From Flagellimonas marinaquae (GTDB lineage Bacteria > Bacteroidota > Bacteroidia > Flavobacteriales > Flavobacteriaceae), in the NCBI RefSeq assembly GCF_023716465.1, contig NZ_CP092415.1, forward strand, positions 1,217,501-1,281,500: 64,000 nt of DNA, given 5' to 3'. The stretch's first letter is position 1. Each line of letters starts with the position of its first letter. A program made the position numbers and the translations under genes. Positions 7,727 to 16,534 of this stretch are shown here, in pieces. The notes beneath the pieces are model-generated. The model saw only the letters and a program-made list of their open reading frames with translations. It was not told where the DNA came from and searched no databases.

Positions 7727-8749
7727 TTATTTTAAGTCCAAGGCTTTGTTCAAATCATAAAAATAGAAGTCCTTTTCATCGTTCATGGCTACAAAAAGTC
7801 CGTTAGGGAACGTATTGTTCAACGGAACTGTCACCACATCACATCCATCGGTTTCCGTGGTGGACAGATTCACTGCTTTGATGAAACTGTTATCTTTTCT
7901 CGAGAAAATATTGAACTGACCACGTTGTTGGTCCGAAACAATGATGTAGCCCTCTCCATTTGGATATCTGGCAATGGCAATTCCTTCTATATCCTCTAAA
8001 AAGTGTTCGCCTCCAAAACAGGCCAACTCTTCATTACCCATACTAGGTTCTGCATAATATTTCTTAACACATTCACCTTCATCGGAATAATATACGTAGC
8101 CCAATTCGTTGTCCACAGCAATGGCTTCAATTTCTTTGCCACCAGTAAAGCTTCCAAATTTGCGAACCAAGTTGGCAGAAACCCCAGTACTGTCCGATTC
8201 CAATTTATATTGATATAAATAGGAGTCGCTAGGGCCAATTTTTCTTCCAACAATGGCATAAACCGATGAGTCTTTTGGGGATTTGTACAGGCTGATGCCC
8301 ATAGCCAAACGGTTTTCGATGTTGGCCTCGTCTTCAAAAACAGGAAAACCACCACCATCCAACGGCTTCATTTCGGGCACGGAAAACAAACGAATTTGTT
8401 GCTTTTCCCTTTCGGTGAAGGCAATCACATCAACAGCGACCGAATCGTTCAATTGAAAACCATATTCCAAATCCACATTATTGGGACGTTGAATTCCGGT
8501 AATAGACTTTTCTTTGATGATTTTTCCGTTCAAATCGAAAGCATAGATGCCTCCATTTGTTTCTTTATCCGTACCGAAAACAATACTTTTTGATGCATCC
8601 TCTGGATTTATCCAAATGGCTGGGTCGTCTGTATCGTTCGGTGTTTTTTCAGTAATAACATCTGGTGCAATGGCAGGCAATTTGCTTCCTTGTTCTTTAC
8701 AGGAAATTGCGGTCAACACCATTATTATTGGTATATATTTTTTAATCAT
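7727..8749 (-). CDS. Beta-propeller phytase, lipoprotein
   Basis: The 340-residue protein matches the alkaline calcium-dependent beta-propeller phytases. It has a lipoprotein signal (LTAISC, Cys17), then the hallmark DTDDPAIW (residues 39-46), GGIYAFDLNGK, RPNNVDL, EIEAIAVDNELGYVYYSDE and EDIEGIAI, which carry the acidic calcium and phosphate-binding residues spread over the propeller blades. It would release phosphate from phytate (inositol hexakisphosphate) at the cell surface. It lies downstream of a TonB-dependent receptor on the same strand, a pairing consistent with outer-membrane uptake of the products. The gap of 113 bases holds a palindromic repeat. Confidence 0.92.
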   Translation of the reverse strand: MIKKYIPIIMVLTAISCKEQGSKLPAIAPDVITEKTPNDTDDPAIWINPEDASKSIVFGTDKETNGGIYAFDLNGKIIKEKSITGIQRPNNVDLEYGFQLNDSVAVDVIAFTEREKQQIRLFSVPEMKPLDGGGFPVFEDEANIENRLAMGISLYKSPKDSSVYAIVGRKIGPSDSYLYQYKLESDSTGVSANLVRKFGSFTGGKEIEAIAVDNELGYVYYSDEGECVKKYYAEPSMGNEELACFGGEHFLEDIEGIAIARYPNGEGYIIVSDQQRGQFNIFSRKDNSFIKAVNLSTTETDGCDVVTVPLNNTFPNGLFVAMNDEKDFYFYDLNKALDLK

Positions 8750-8771
8750 GAGTTAAAAATTTATGTCTTAT

Positions 8772-8835
8772 GTCAGTTCGAGCGCAGTCGAGAACGTTTC
8801 AATGCTCTAAGCATCTCGACTGAGCTCGATTTGAC
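8772..8835. repeat. 64-base intergenic inverted repeat
   Basis: The left arm GTCAgtTCGAGCgCAGTCGAGA (8772-8793) pairs with the right arm TCTCGACTGaGCTCGAttTGAC (8814-8835), giving a long stem with only a few mismatches and a 20-base loop. It sits between the TonB receptor and the phytase genes. The right arm resembles the element at 56569-56600 (shared core TCGACTG-n-GCTC), so it belongs to a dispersed repeat family. It may also attenuate or stabilise the mRNA between the two genes. Confidence 0.75.
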
Positions 8836-8862
8836 CTAGTATATAGAATATACTACCTGATT

Positions 8863-11754
8863 TTATTTTTTGAACAAATCGTACTTCAAGCCAAAAGTGA
8901 ATCTTATACTGTAAAACTCAGCTTGTTGTGTTCTTTCCTTTACACTTTGGAAATAACGCAATGGTTGATTGGTGATATTGTTCACATCGGTATAGATCCT
9001 CAAGTTATTGGTGATGGCATAACTGGCGTTGAAATCCAAGAAGAACTGCGTATCGTAATATCTGTCCTCAAAAGCATTTCCACCAATCTCATCGATATAA
9101 GAATCGGAGAAGTTGGCTGAAAGTCTTGCACTGAATCTCTTATCGGCATAACCCAACGACCCGTTGAACATGTTTGGCGCTGTGTTTGGCAGATCCAAAT
9201 CGGTACGCTCGTCACCATCTTCGTTACGGATACCATCCGCGCTTGAAGACAAATACGTATAATTCAAGTAGATGCTAAAGTTTCTGGCAAAGCCTGGCAA
9301 GAAATCCAATTGTCTTTGGAAAGATACCTCCGCACCGAAAATAGATGCTGAATCCCCATTTAAAGGTTGAAAAACATCATACCCTGTTGTTCCTGAACCA
9401 AATGAATCATCTTCTGCTTCTGTGATAAAAGTGTAGATGAAATCGTTGATTCTTTTATAGAACAACCCACCTGAAATAATACCTACACTTTCAAAATAGT
9501 GCTCTGCATTCAAGTCGAAATTCATGGAAGTGGTCGGGTCCAACTCAGGGTTTCCAACGATAACTTCTTCGTCCTCGTTAACAATCTCCGACCTAGGAAT
9601 TAAATCCACGTAGTTTGGACGTGCCAGCGTTTTGGTCCAAGCAAAGCGTAGGATAGTGTTATTATTCAAATCGTATTTAAAGTGCAGTCCAGGCAAAAAG
9701 TTGGTATAGGAGTTCTCATCAGAAACAGGTTCTACCTCGATTCCCTCTTCTATTCCTGCATCTTCATCTTCTTCAATATACACCACTCGGTTTCCATCCG
9801 ATTCGAGTTTTGTGTTTTCCACACGAAGACCTGCCAAAACACTCAACTTGTCGGTCAGCTTTTGGTTGAACATGGCGTAAGCGGCCAAAACATTTTCCTT
9901 TACTTCAAAGTTTCCTGGAAGGTATTCATCTGGCAAAGCTTCACCATTTGTAGTGTTCAAATCCAAAGAACCTAACCATTCTTCACTGGCAAAAGTACCT
10001 GCTTGGTATTTTTCTCCTGCCAAGAAATCTGAATCGGTGTAGTTTTTAACCGGAACAGCTCCCAAAGTAGGATACAAATCTTCCAAATCATATTCATAAA
10101 AGTCGTTGTCACGCATTTTTGTTTTAAAACGACCTCTACCACCAAATTTGATCGTACCTCCATTACCAAACAGATCCGCCGGTAATTCAAAATTCACAAA
10201 GAAGTTTATGTCTTCTTCCTCAGTATATTGGTTTTCGTTGGTGATCTCATCAAACTCAAAGTTGTCCATATTATTGAAATCACTTGGGTCGGATGCGGTC
10301 ATTATTGGGTACTTTGGGTTACTATTGTCATTATTAACAATGTACTCCGCAGCATAGGCAGCGTATCGTTCGTTCAAACGCTCTTCGGAGGCTTTCGCGT
10401 AAGCTGCCATCCAATCCAGTTTTAATGAGCCGAACAAATGGTCTCCACCCAACGTGTAGTTTTGCATACGCTGGTCTTCCAATCGTCTGTTTTTGTTGCG
10501 TCCTCCAGCGATACCCCCTTTGGATTCGCGAACTGCTTCAATAGGAAAACGAGTCGGGACTCCATTGGTAATGGTAAAATCCTCTGCTTCAATATCCTCT
10601 CCATCCAAAATTTCTTGTGCGAAGGCAAATCTATTTTCACGATCATCCCTCCAATTGTACATGGTTTTTAGGTAGATATTATTGGCTGCATTGATCTGAT
10701 AATCAAAATTGGCAGAAAAGCTTCTTCTCACCCTTTGTACCAAATATGTTCTTTGTTCGGTTACATTGGTGTAAGGGTCCACATCAACTTCTTCCAAAAT
10801 AGGCTCTCCCTCTTCGTCTTCCAATCCAGTATTGTATTCGAACTCGTCGTTCCATTCGGCCTCAATGTTGTCGGAACCAAAATCATTGTCGTTGATGGTT
10901 GCAGAGAACATATAACCAAATTTACCATCGTTGGTACGGTCACCCACCAAAATGGATCCGTTCCAAATTCGTTTATCGGTGATAAAGTTTACACCAGATC
11001 CCGCAGTCGCAGAAAGTCTGAATCCTTGAGGTGCAGTTCTGGTTACCAAGTTTACAGAACCACCCAAAGCGTCACCGTCCATATCTGGGGTTACGGCCTT
11101 GTTCACTTCGATGGTCTGAATCATGTCAGAAGGAATAAGGTCCATCTGAATATTTCTATTGTCAGACTCCGCAGAAGGAATTCTACTACCATTTAAGGTA
11201 ACTGAGTTTAATTGTGGAGAAAGACCACGAACAATAATGTTCCTTGCTTCCCCTTGGTCTACTTGCATGGTGATACCGGGAATACGTTTTATGGCATCAC
11301 CTATATTGGCATCTGGAAATTTACCAATTTGGTCGGTTGACACCACATTGGTAATGTTCATGTTTGTTCTTTGGGTATTCAAAGCTTTGGACTGACCACT
11401 CAATCCGTAAGCACTTACCTGAACTTCGTCCAGCTCTACATTGGAAGGGTTCAATACAATGCTAACGGCAGTTGTTCGACCTGCTGTTACCGCAACTTCT
11501 TGCTCCACATCGGTGTATCCCATATAGGTAATGGAAAGTGTATAGGATCCCTCAGGAATGCCAACAAGAGTGAATTTTCCATCAAAATTGGATATTGCTC
11601 CTTTGGAAATGGATTCAATATAAACATTAGCTCCAGGAACATAAATACCGTTTTTATCGGTAATGGTGCCTTGGATGTTTCCTGATTGTGCTTGCCCAAG
11701 TGCTGTTCCGAGCACTAAAAACAGCGTTACATAAAAGAGTTTTGTTAGGTTCAT
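8863..11754 (-). CDS. TonB-dependent receptor of the phytase locus
   Basis: The 963-residue outer-membrane receptor starts with a Sec signal peptide (residues 1-22, ending GQAQ), followed by a carboxypeptidase-like regulatory domain (about 24-105), a plug domain (about 115-240, with IPGITMQVDQGEARNI and VNKAVTPDMDGDALGG) and a beta-barrel ending in LKYDLFKK. Receptors of this kind import substrates using TonB energy. The neighbours, a phytase downstream and a TPR/HTH regulator upstream, suggest inositol phosphates or their breakdown products as substrate, but the sequence alone does not show this. Confidence 0.9.
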   Translation of the reverse strand: MNLTKLFYVTLFLVLGTALGQAQSGNIQGTITDKNGIYVPGANVYIESISKGAISNFDGKFTLVGIPEGSYTLSITYMGYTDVEQEVAVTAGRTTAVSIVLNPSNVELDEVQVSAYGLSGQSKALNTQRTNMNITNVVSTDQIGKFPDANIGDAIKRIPGITMQVDQGEARNIIVRGLSPQLNSVTLNGSRIPSAESDNRNIQMDLIPSDMIQTIEVNKAVTPDMDGDALGGSVNLVTRTAPQGFRLSATAGSGVNFITDKRIWNGSILVGDRTNDGKFGYMFSATINDNDFGSDNIEAEWNDEFEYNTGLEDEEGEPILEEVDVDPYTNVTEQRTYLVQRVRRSFSANFDYQINAANNIYLKTMYNWRDDRENRFAFAQEILDGEDIEAEDFTITNGVPTRFPIEAVRESKGGIAGGRNKNRRLEDQRMQNYTLGGDHLFGSLKLDWMAAYAKASEERLNERYAAYAAEYIVNNDNSNPKYPIMTASDPSDFNNMDNFEFDEITNENQYTEEEDINFFVNFELPADLFGNGGTIKFGGRGRFKTKMRDNDFYEYDLEDLYPTLGAVPVKNYTDSDFLAGEKYQAGTFASEEWLGSLDLNTTNGEALPDEYLPGNFEVKENVLAAYAMFNQKLTDKLSVLAGLRVENTKLESDGNRVVYIEEDEDAGIEEGIEVEPVSDENSYTNFLPGLHFKYDLNNNTILRFAWTKTLARPNYVDLIPRSEIVNEDEEVIVGNPELDPTTSMNFDLNAEHYFESVGIISGGLFYKRINDFIYTFITEAEDDSFGSGTTGYDVFQPLNGDSASIFGAEVSFQRQLDFLPGFARNFSIYLNYTYLSSSADGIRNEDGDERTDLDLPNTAPNMFNGSLGYADKRFSARLSANFSDSYIDEIGGNAFEDRYYDTQFFLDFNASYAITNNLRIYTDVNNITNQPLRYFQSVKERTQQAEFYSIRFTFGLKYDLFKK

Positions 11755-11787
11755 CAGTTGAAATTTGAATTACATTACTTAGTCACC

Positions 11788-11795
11788 CAAAACTA
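11788..11795 (-). promoter_or_regulatory. -7 box of the phytase-locus TonB receptor
   Basis: The minus strand reads TAGTTTTG, matching TAnnTTTG, 33 bases before the ATG at 11754. The 180-base gap between receptor and regulator genes (11755-11934) is AT-rich and otherwise shows no clear operator. Confidence 0.5.
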
Positions 11796-11934
11796 TGTAT
11801 ATCAACTCTTTATGATTTAAACTAAAAGAGAACAAAAGGGAAACAAATCGAAAAATGGCTATAAACATCAAGGCAACAATTACAGTTTGTTTACATGCGA
11901 TTAACTTTTTGTAAAGAGTTGAAGCAAAAAGTGA

Positions 11935-13521
11935 CTAAAGGTCAACCATAAAGTTTACCAATTCCTCTTTTTGATCTATCGGCAATTTTTTTCTCAGACG
12001 GTAACGTGCCACTCGAACACTGTCTGGGGTTACCCTTAAAATGGAGGCAATCTCTTTTGATGATAAGTTCAAGCGTAACAACATGCCCAATCGGAGCTCG
12101 GCCGGAGACAAGCTATTTTCGGAAAGGGAGGACAATTTTTTAATGAATTCCGGATGGATTTCCTTGAAAAAGGACATGAACTCATCCCATTCGTTCTCTT
12201 CCTGAAGATTGTGATCTATTTCCTTGACCAAGGTTTTAATCTTTTCCGAAGTGTTCATGTTTTTTCGGGATGCGATATTGGTCAAGGTTGAGGAAAGATC
12301 CAACAAGATTTTGTTCTTTTGGGAAAGGTGTAAACTGTATCTGGATAAGGAAGAGGTTTTGAGTTGCACCTCACGTTGTAAATTTTTCTCCTCTATCGCT
12401 TTTTTCTCCAACTCTGCTTTAAGCATGCGTTGTTTATATTCCTGCAATTTGATTTTTGCTTCTTTTTTTCTTCCCAAATAGAAATATAAAATGGTGAGAA
12501 TAGCTGCAATGGCAAACAATGCCACCCAAAGAACATTTTGATTCGCCCTGCTTACTTTTCCTTGTTCTTTCAGCAATTCAATTTCAGCTTCTTTTTTATT
12601 GGTCTCGAAAATGGTTTGAAGCACGTTCAACTGGTCACTGTTTTGGGAAGTGATCATTTGGTTGTTGAATTCCGACGCCGACAATAAATGGGAATGGGCT
12701 TTTTCATAGTCCCCCATCAAAGCATAGGTTTTGGACAAATCTTTGTGGGCGCTTTCCAGCTGATGTAAATCGTTGATTTCTTCAGCTAAATTCAATGATT
12801 TGACGGTAAACTCAAGAGCTTTGGTGTAATCCTTAGTTTTCCTGAAAACATCCCCTAAATTATTTAGAACATTGGATTCTTCGATCGAAAAACTGCCTTT
12901 GAAAAAAGTATAGGCCTTTTTAAAGTACAGATATGCCTTGTCGTATTCCTCGAGGTCCTCGTAGATACTCCCGATATTTTCATTGGTGCGTGCGATTCCT
13001 GTTGAGTCTTTCAATTTTTGAAAAAGTGAAAGACTTTGGAATTGGTCCTCTAAAGCTTCTGGGTACTCCGATTGTTTTTCGTGACTTGCTCCCAACAAGC
13101 CCAAAGATGAAGCCAACCCGGCATCATATTTAAGTTCTCGGGCCGATTTCATGGATTCGGTAAAATACTGTTCGGCCAATTCAAATTTATTGAGTGCCAG
13201 ATACACTCGACCTATGTTATTGTTCAGCGTAATGAACAGTGGGTCGTTTAAGGCGGTACCCAATTGATTTAATGCCAGATTGTATTGTTCGGTGGCTTCG
13301 GAAAAGAGGCCTAAAGAATGGTAGTATTCGCCTAGTTTTAAATAGGCATCGGCTATTTCTTTATAGTTTTCTGGATACTGTTTGACATTTTCCAACTGTT
13401 CTTTGAGCGGAAAATAGGCTATCTGGTTTTCAGCAGTGGCTTGGGCAGGGCCAGTATATGGAAATAGGCAACAACCTATCCAAAAGAAAATTAAAAATAC
13501 CCTATTTTGATTGCCCACCAC
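11935..13521 (-). CDS. TPR-containing membrane regulator with C-terminal LuxR-type helix-turn-helix
   Basis: The 528-residue protein has a signal peptide, a row of tetratricopeptide repeats (about residues 50-290), one membrane helix (about 330-350), a charged coiled coil, and a DNA-binding domain near the end (about 472-515: LSPAELRLGMLLRLNLSSKEIASIL, then VRVARYRLRKKL). This layout is seen in SusR-like and other one-component regulators of Bacteroidota: a periplasmic sensing part joined to a cytoplasmic HTH. It lies next to the TonB receptor and probably regulates it. The start is a GTG at 13521; the first in-frame ATG would remove the signal peptide. Confidence 0.85.
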   Translation of the reverse strand: MVGNQNRVFLIFFWIGCCLFPYTGPAQATAENQIAYFPLKEQLENVKQYPENYKEIADAYLKLGEYYHSLGLFSEATEQYNLALNQLGTALNDPLFITLNNNIGRVYLALNKFELAEQYFTESMKSARELKYDAGLASSLGLLGASHEKQSEYPEALEDQFQSLSLFQKLKDSTGIARTNENIGSIYEDLEEYDKAYLYFKKAYTFFKGSFSIEESNVLNNLGDVFRKTKDYTKALEFTVKSLNLAEEINDLHQLESAHKDLSKTYALMGDYEKAHSHLLSASEFNNQMITSQNSDQLNVLQTIFETNKKEAEIELLKEQGKVSRANQNVLWVALFAIAAILTILYFYLGRKKEAKIKLQEYKQRMLKAELEKKAIEEKNLQREVQLKTSSLSRYSLHLSQKNKILLDLSSTLTNIASRKNMNTSEKIKTLVKEIDHNLQEENEWDEFMSFFKEIHPEFIKKLSSLSENSLSPAELRLGMLLRLNLSSKEIASILRVTPDSVRVARYRLRKKLPIDQKEELVNFMVDL

Positions 13522-13608
13522 TTGCGTTTGAAATAAACCTACAAGTAAATCAATCGGACTAAAAAGAATATTACGGCTAGGTTATAAAACCTTTAAAAGT
13601 AACGCAAA

Positions 13609-13640
13609 ACAAAAAGGCTCCACTTTAGTGGAGCCTTTTA
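13609..13640. terminator. Terminator after rpmA
   Basis: GGCTCCAC-TTTA-GTGGAGCC is a perfect 8-bp stem, with TTTTTG on the minus-strand side after rpmA and a TTTTA tract on the plus side. It separates the ribosomal operon from the regulator gene. Confidence 0.88.
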
Positions 13641-13660
13641 AAATTATAAAAGTCTTTGTC

Positions 13661-13921
13661 TTAAGCTTGGAAAGGCTCGATGGAAACAAAAGATTTACCA
13701 CCTGACTTTTTCTCAAACTTTACAATACCATCAACCTTGGCATGCAAGGTATGGTCTTTTCCTGCGTATACATTGTCACCAGGGTTGTGCTTGGTACCAC
13801 GTTGTCTTACAATAATGTTACCAGCTACAGCTGCCTGACCACCAAAAATCTTAACGCCAAGACGTTTCGATTCTGATTCTCTACCGTTTTTTGAACTACC
13901 TACACCTTTCTTGTGAGCCAT
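13661..13921 (-). CDS. rpmA: 50S ribosomal protein L27
   Basis: The 86-residue protein starts [14 protein letters not shown] and includes [19 protein letters not shown], both diagnostic for bacterial L27, which sits next to the peptidyl-transferase centre. There is no N-terminal extension needing cleavage, in contrast to Firmicutes L27. It follows rplU by 24 bases in the usual rplU-rpmA order. Confidence 0.99.
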   Translation of the reverse strand: MAHKKGVGSSKNGRESESKRLGVKIFGGQAAVAGNIIVRQRGTKHNPGDNVYAGKDHTLHAKVDGIVKFEKKSGGKSFVSIEPFQA

Positions 13922-13945
13922 GATATATAAATTTTAGTTCGTGTC

Positions 13946-14473
13946 TTATTTACTTAATGCTTCGATAAGCTCGGCTTTCTTCATAGAAGAGTAACCGGTG
14001 ATATCTTGTGCTTTTGCCAATTCTCTCAATTCAGCAACAGTTTTGGAACTTAAATCCTCTGTTGCTTTTGGAGCTTCTTTTTTGGGAGCTGCTGCTTTTG
14101 CTTCTGCCTTTTTAGCTTCAGCTGCAGGTTTTGCCTTAGCTGGGGCTGCTTTTTTAGCACCTTTAGCTACAATACCTTCAACAACGATTTCAGTCAAATA
14201 TTGTCTGTGACCGTTTTTCTTGCGGTAACCTTTACGTCTTTTCTTTTTGAAAACGATTACCTTATCTCCTTTAAGGTGTTTAACCACTTTGGCTTCTACA
14301 GCCGCACCTTCTATGACCGGGGCGCCAATGGTTACGTTACCACCATCTTCCAAAAGAAGTACTTTATCGAAAGTAACTTTTTTACCTTCTTCTTCTTGCA
14401 AACGGTGAACGTACACTTTCTGGTCTTTTGCAACTTTAAATTGCTGCCCTGCCATCTCTACAATTGCGTACAT
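13946..14473 (-). CDS. rplU: 50S ribosomal protein L21 with a C-terminal HeH/SAP-like extension
   Basis: The first 100 residues are ordinary L21 (MYAIVEMAGQQFKV at the start and KKRRKGYRKKNGHRQYLTEI later), which binds 23S rRNA. The protein is 175 residues rather than about 103. The extra part is an Ala-Lys-Pro linker (about 106-140) and a folded-looking end with the pattern TVAELRELAKAQDI then MKKAELIEALSK, typical of helix-extension-helix, SAP or Rho-N modules that bind nucleic acid. First gene of the rplU-rpmA operon, with an excellent promoter at 14524-14553. Confidence 0.97.
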   Translation of the reverse strand: MYAIVEMAGQQFKVAKDQKVYVHRLQEEEGKKVTFDKVLLLEDGGNVTIGAPVIEGAAVEAKVVKHLKGDKVIVFKKKRRKGYRKKNGHRQYLTEIVVEGIVAKGAKKAAPAKAKPAAEAKKAEAKAAAPKKEAPKATEDLSSKTVAELRELAKAQDITGYSSMKKAELIEALSK

Positions 14474-14523
14474 AATGCGTTAATTAGATTAAAATTACTT
14501 CGCTTTATTAAAATAAGCGGGTG

Positions 14524-14553
14524 CAAATATACTGCTAAATCCTTAATCCACAA
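14524..14553 (-). promoter_or_regulatory. rplU-rpmA promoter
   Basis: The minus strand has TTG, exactly 19 bases, then TATATTTG, matching both the -33 and -7 elements of the Bacteroidetes housekeeping promoter. It is the best promoter in the window and lies about 50 bases before the rplU ATG. Confidence 0.85.
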
Positions 14554-14568
14554 GTATTCTTAATGGAT

Positions 14569-15045
14569 TTAGCCCATAATTTTTTTAGAGTTATTACTGG
14601 TTTTAAAAAGTTGCATAAAAGAAAGTGTCAAAACCAAGGTCGTGGCAAACCCCATAATGGCAACGGTAAAAAAGACAATTCCTTGAAAATTTTGATAATC
14701 ACTGGCCCAAGCGGTCGAAAGATTATCCAAAAATACACTGTCCAGTTCCGTTGCATAAAACGCGAAGAATATGGTAAATAACAGAGTAGCAACAAATCCA
14801 GTGGTTATACCTGCTGTAAATCCTTTGCCGTAACTAAAGCCTTTTCCCTGTTTAATCTTGGTATACTTGATGGTCTCATAGATGCCAAATCCGGTAATTA
14901 TCCCATTAAAAAGACTATAAAACACATTGGTATGTTTACCCATTAAGGCCAAAATCAAAAAATACGCTATCAGTACAGCGCTGGTAACTATCCCAAATCG
15001 AATAGGAAGAGTTAAATTTTTCATGTGATTTCTTTTTGGATTCAT
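14569..15045 (-). CDS. DUF4199 family membrane protein
   Basis: The 158-residue protein has four predicted membrane helices and the DUF4199 pattern common in Bacteroidota: a short N-terminal KNLTLPIRFGI helix, a GFGIYETIKYTK loop, a GKGFSYGKGFTAG segment, and a last helix followed by a basic tail. No function is known to me. ATG codons at 15045 and 15024 are both possible starts; the second (MKNLTLP) gives a more usual beginning. It is divergent from the M16 peptidase pair. Confidence 0.8.
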   Translation of the reverse strand: MNPKRNHMKNLTLPIRFGIVTSAVLIAYFLILALMGKHTNVFYSLFNGIITGFGIYETIKYTKIKQGKGFSYGKGFTAGITTGFVATLLFTIFFAFYATELDSVFLDNLSTAWASDYQNFQGIVFFTVAIMGFATTLVLTLSFMQLFKTSNNSKKIMG

Positions 15046-15132
15046 TGTATAATTTACTGAATGTTTGTGAATTATCCCACATTTTTAAACCCAAAGACCT
15101 ATATAAACTCCTTATGCCCGATAAAATTATTT

Positions 15133-15140
15133 TATATTTA
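15133..15140 (+). promoter_or_regulatory. Probable -7 box of the M16 peptidase operon
   Basis: TATATTTA matches the -7 consensus apart from the last base and lies about 70 bases before the ATG at 15211. Confidence 0.35.
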
Positions 15141-15210
15141 TCGTAACATCCAAGTTAAAATGGATACCAACCTCGTAGCAACATCAAATATTTTAATACT
15201 AACTATTACA

Positions 15211-16533
15211 ATGAAAAAACATTTGTTTACAGCATTTACTATGCTCTTTGCCGTAGCACTGATCTCTGCCCAGGAGGTGGTGTTCGAGGAGTATGATTTG
15301 GACAATGGGCTGCATGTGATCCTTCATCAGGACAATGGCGCCCCGGTGGTCACTACATCGGTAATGTACCATGTGGGATCTAAGGATGAAGATCCCGACA
15401 AAACAGGATTTGCTCATTTTTTTGAACATCTTCTTTTTGAAGGGACCAAAAACATTGAACGGGGCGAATGGGATCAAATTGTTTCAGCAAATGGCGGAAG
15501 GGCCAATGCCAACACTTTTTTAGATCGCACCTATTATTATGAAGTATTTCCTTCGAATAGTTTGGAAGTAGGCCTTTGGTTGGAATCTGAGCGTCTAATG
15601 CACCCAATTATAGGTCAGGTGGGCGTGGATACCCAAAAAGAGGTGGTCCAAGAAGAGAGAAGACTGAGAACGGACAATGCTCCGTACGGCGCTTTTTTTG
15701 AGCAAATTTTAAAAAATCTATACAAGGATCACCCTTACCGATGGGGCGTAATCGGTTCGTTAGATCATTTGGCGAGCGCCACCTTGGAGGATTTTAAAAA
15801 ATTCAATCAAACATATTATGTGCCCAATAATGGAGTTTTGGTAGTTGCCGGTGATTTTGAGATGGATAAGACCAAAAAAATGATCGAGGATTATTTTGGG
15901 CCCATCCCAAGAGGTGCGGAGATACCAAGACCAAATATAAAAGAAGAGCCAATCACAAAAACTATCTTTGCCAAATACCACGATCCCAATATCCAAATAC
16001 CGGCCATTTTATTGGCGTACCGAACACCTGGCCAGGGACAGAGAGAGGCTTATGTGATCAATATGATCTCTACCTATTTGAGCAGCGGTGAAAGCTCTAA
16101 ACTTTATAAAAAATTGGTGGACGAGAAAAAAATGGCCCTACAGATTCTTTCCGTTCCGATCGATGCAGAGGATTATAGCTCCTACATTGTTGGTGGCCTT
16201 CCGGTAGGGGACAACTCCATCCAGGATATCAAAAAAGAAATTGATGAAGAAATCCTTAAGCTTCAAATGGAATTGATTTCCGAAAAGGATTATCAAAAAC
16301 TTCAGAACAAGTTCGAAAATCAATTTGTAAACGCGAACAGCAGTGTGGAGGGAATCGCCAATTCATTGGCCGAAAATTACATGTTGAAGGACGACACCAA
16401 CCTCATCAATACAGAAATAGATATTTACCGTTCCATTACCCGAGAAGAAATTATGGAGGTGGCCAAAAAATATTTAAAGGTGAACCAACGTGTTGAATTG
16501 GAGTATTTACCAGAACAAAAAGACGCTAATTAA
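15211..16533 (+). CDS. M16 zinc metallopeptidase, catalytic subunit
   Basis: The 440-residue exported protein has a signal peptide (LISAQ at its end) and the inverted zinc motif HFFEH (residues 69-73), with the downstream glutamates of the third ligand region at 144-149 (EVVQEE). This is the active subunit type of pitrilysin/processing-peptidase-like M16B enzymes. The ATG at 15211 is chosen because the longer frame from 15061 adds sequence before an evident signal peptide. It is followed one base later by a second M16 gene, which is expected to form the other half of the heterodimeric peptidase in the periplasm. Confidence 0.93.
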   Translation: MKKHLFTAFTMLFAVALISAQEVVFEEYDLDNGLHVILHQDNGAPVVTTSVMYHVGSKDEDPDKTGFAHFFEHLLFEGTKNIERGEWDQIVSANGGRANANTFLDRTYYYEVFPSNSLEVGLWLESERLMHPIIGQVGVDTQKEVVQEERRLRTDNAPYGAFFEQILKNLYKDHPYRWGVIGSLDHLASATLEDFKKFNQTYYVPNNGVLVVAGDFEMDKTKKMIEDYFGPIPRGAEIPRPNIKEEPITKTIFAKYHDPNIQIPAILLAYRTPGQGQREAYVINMISTYLSSGESSKLYKKLVDEKKMALQILSVPIDAEDYSSYIVGGLPVGDNSIQDIKKEIDEEILKLQMELISEKDYQKLQNKFENQFVNANSSVEGIANSLAENYMLKDDTNLINTEIDIYRSITREEIMEVAKKYLKVNQRVELEYLPEQKDAN

Positions 16534-16534
16534 A

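Noticed and set aside
10735..11196. A 153-residue plus-strand frame antisense to the phytase-locus TonB receptor
   Set aside because: It has no signal, domain or promoter and is explained by the receptor's codon use on the other strand.
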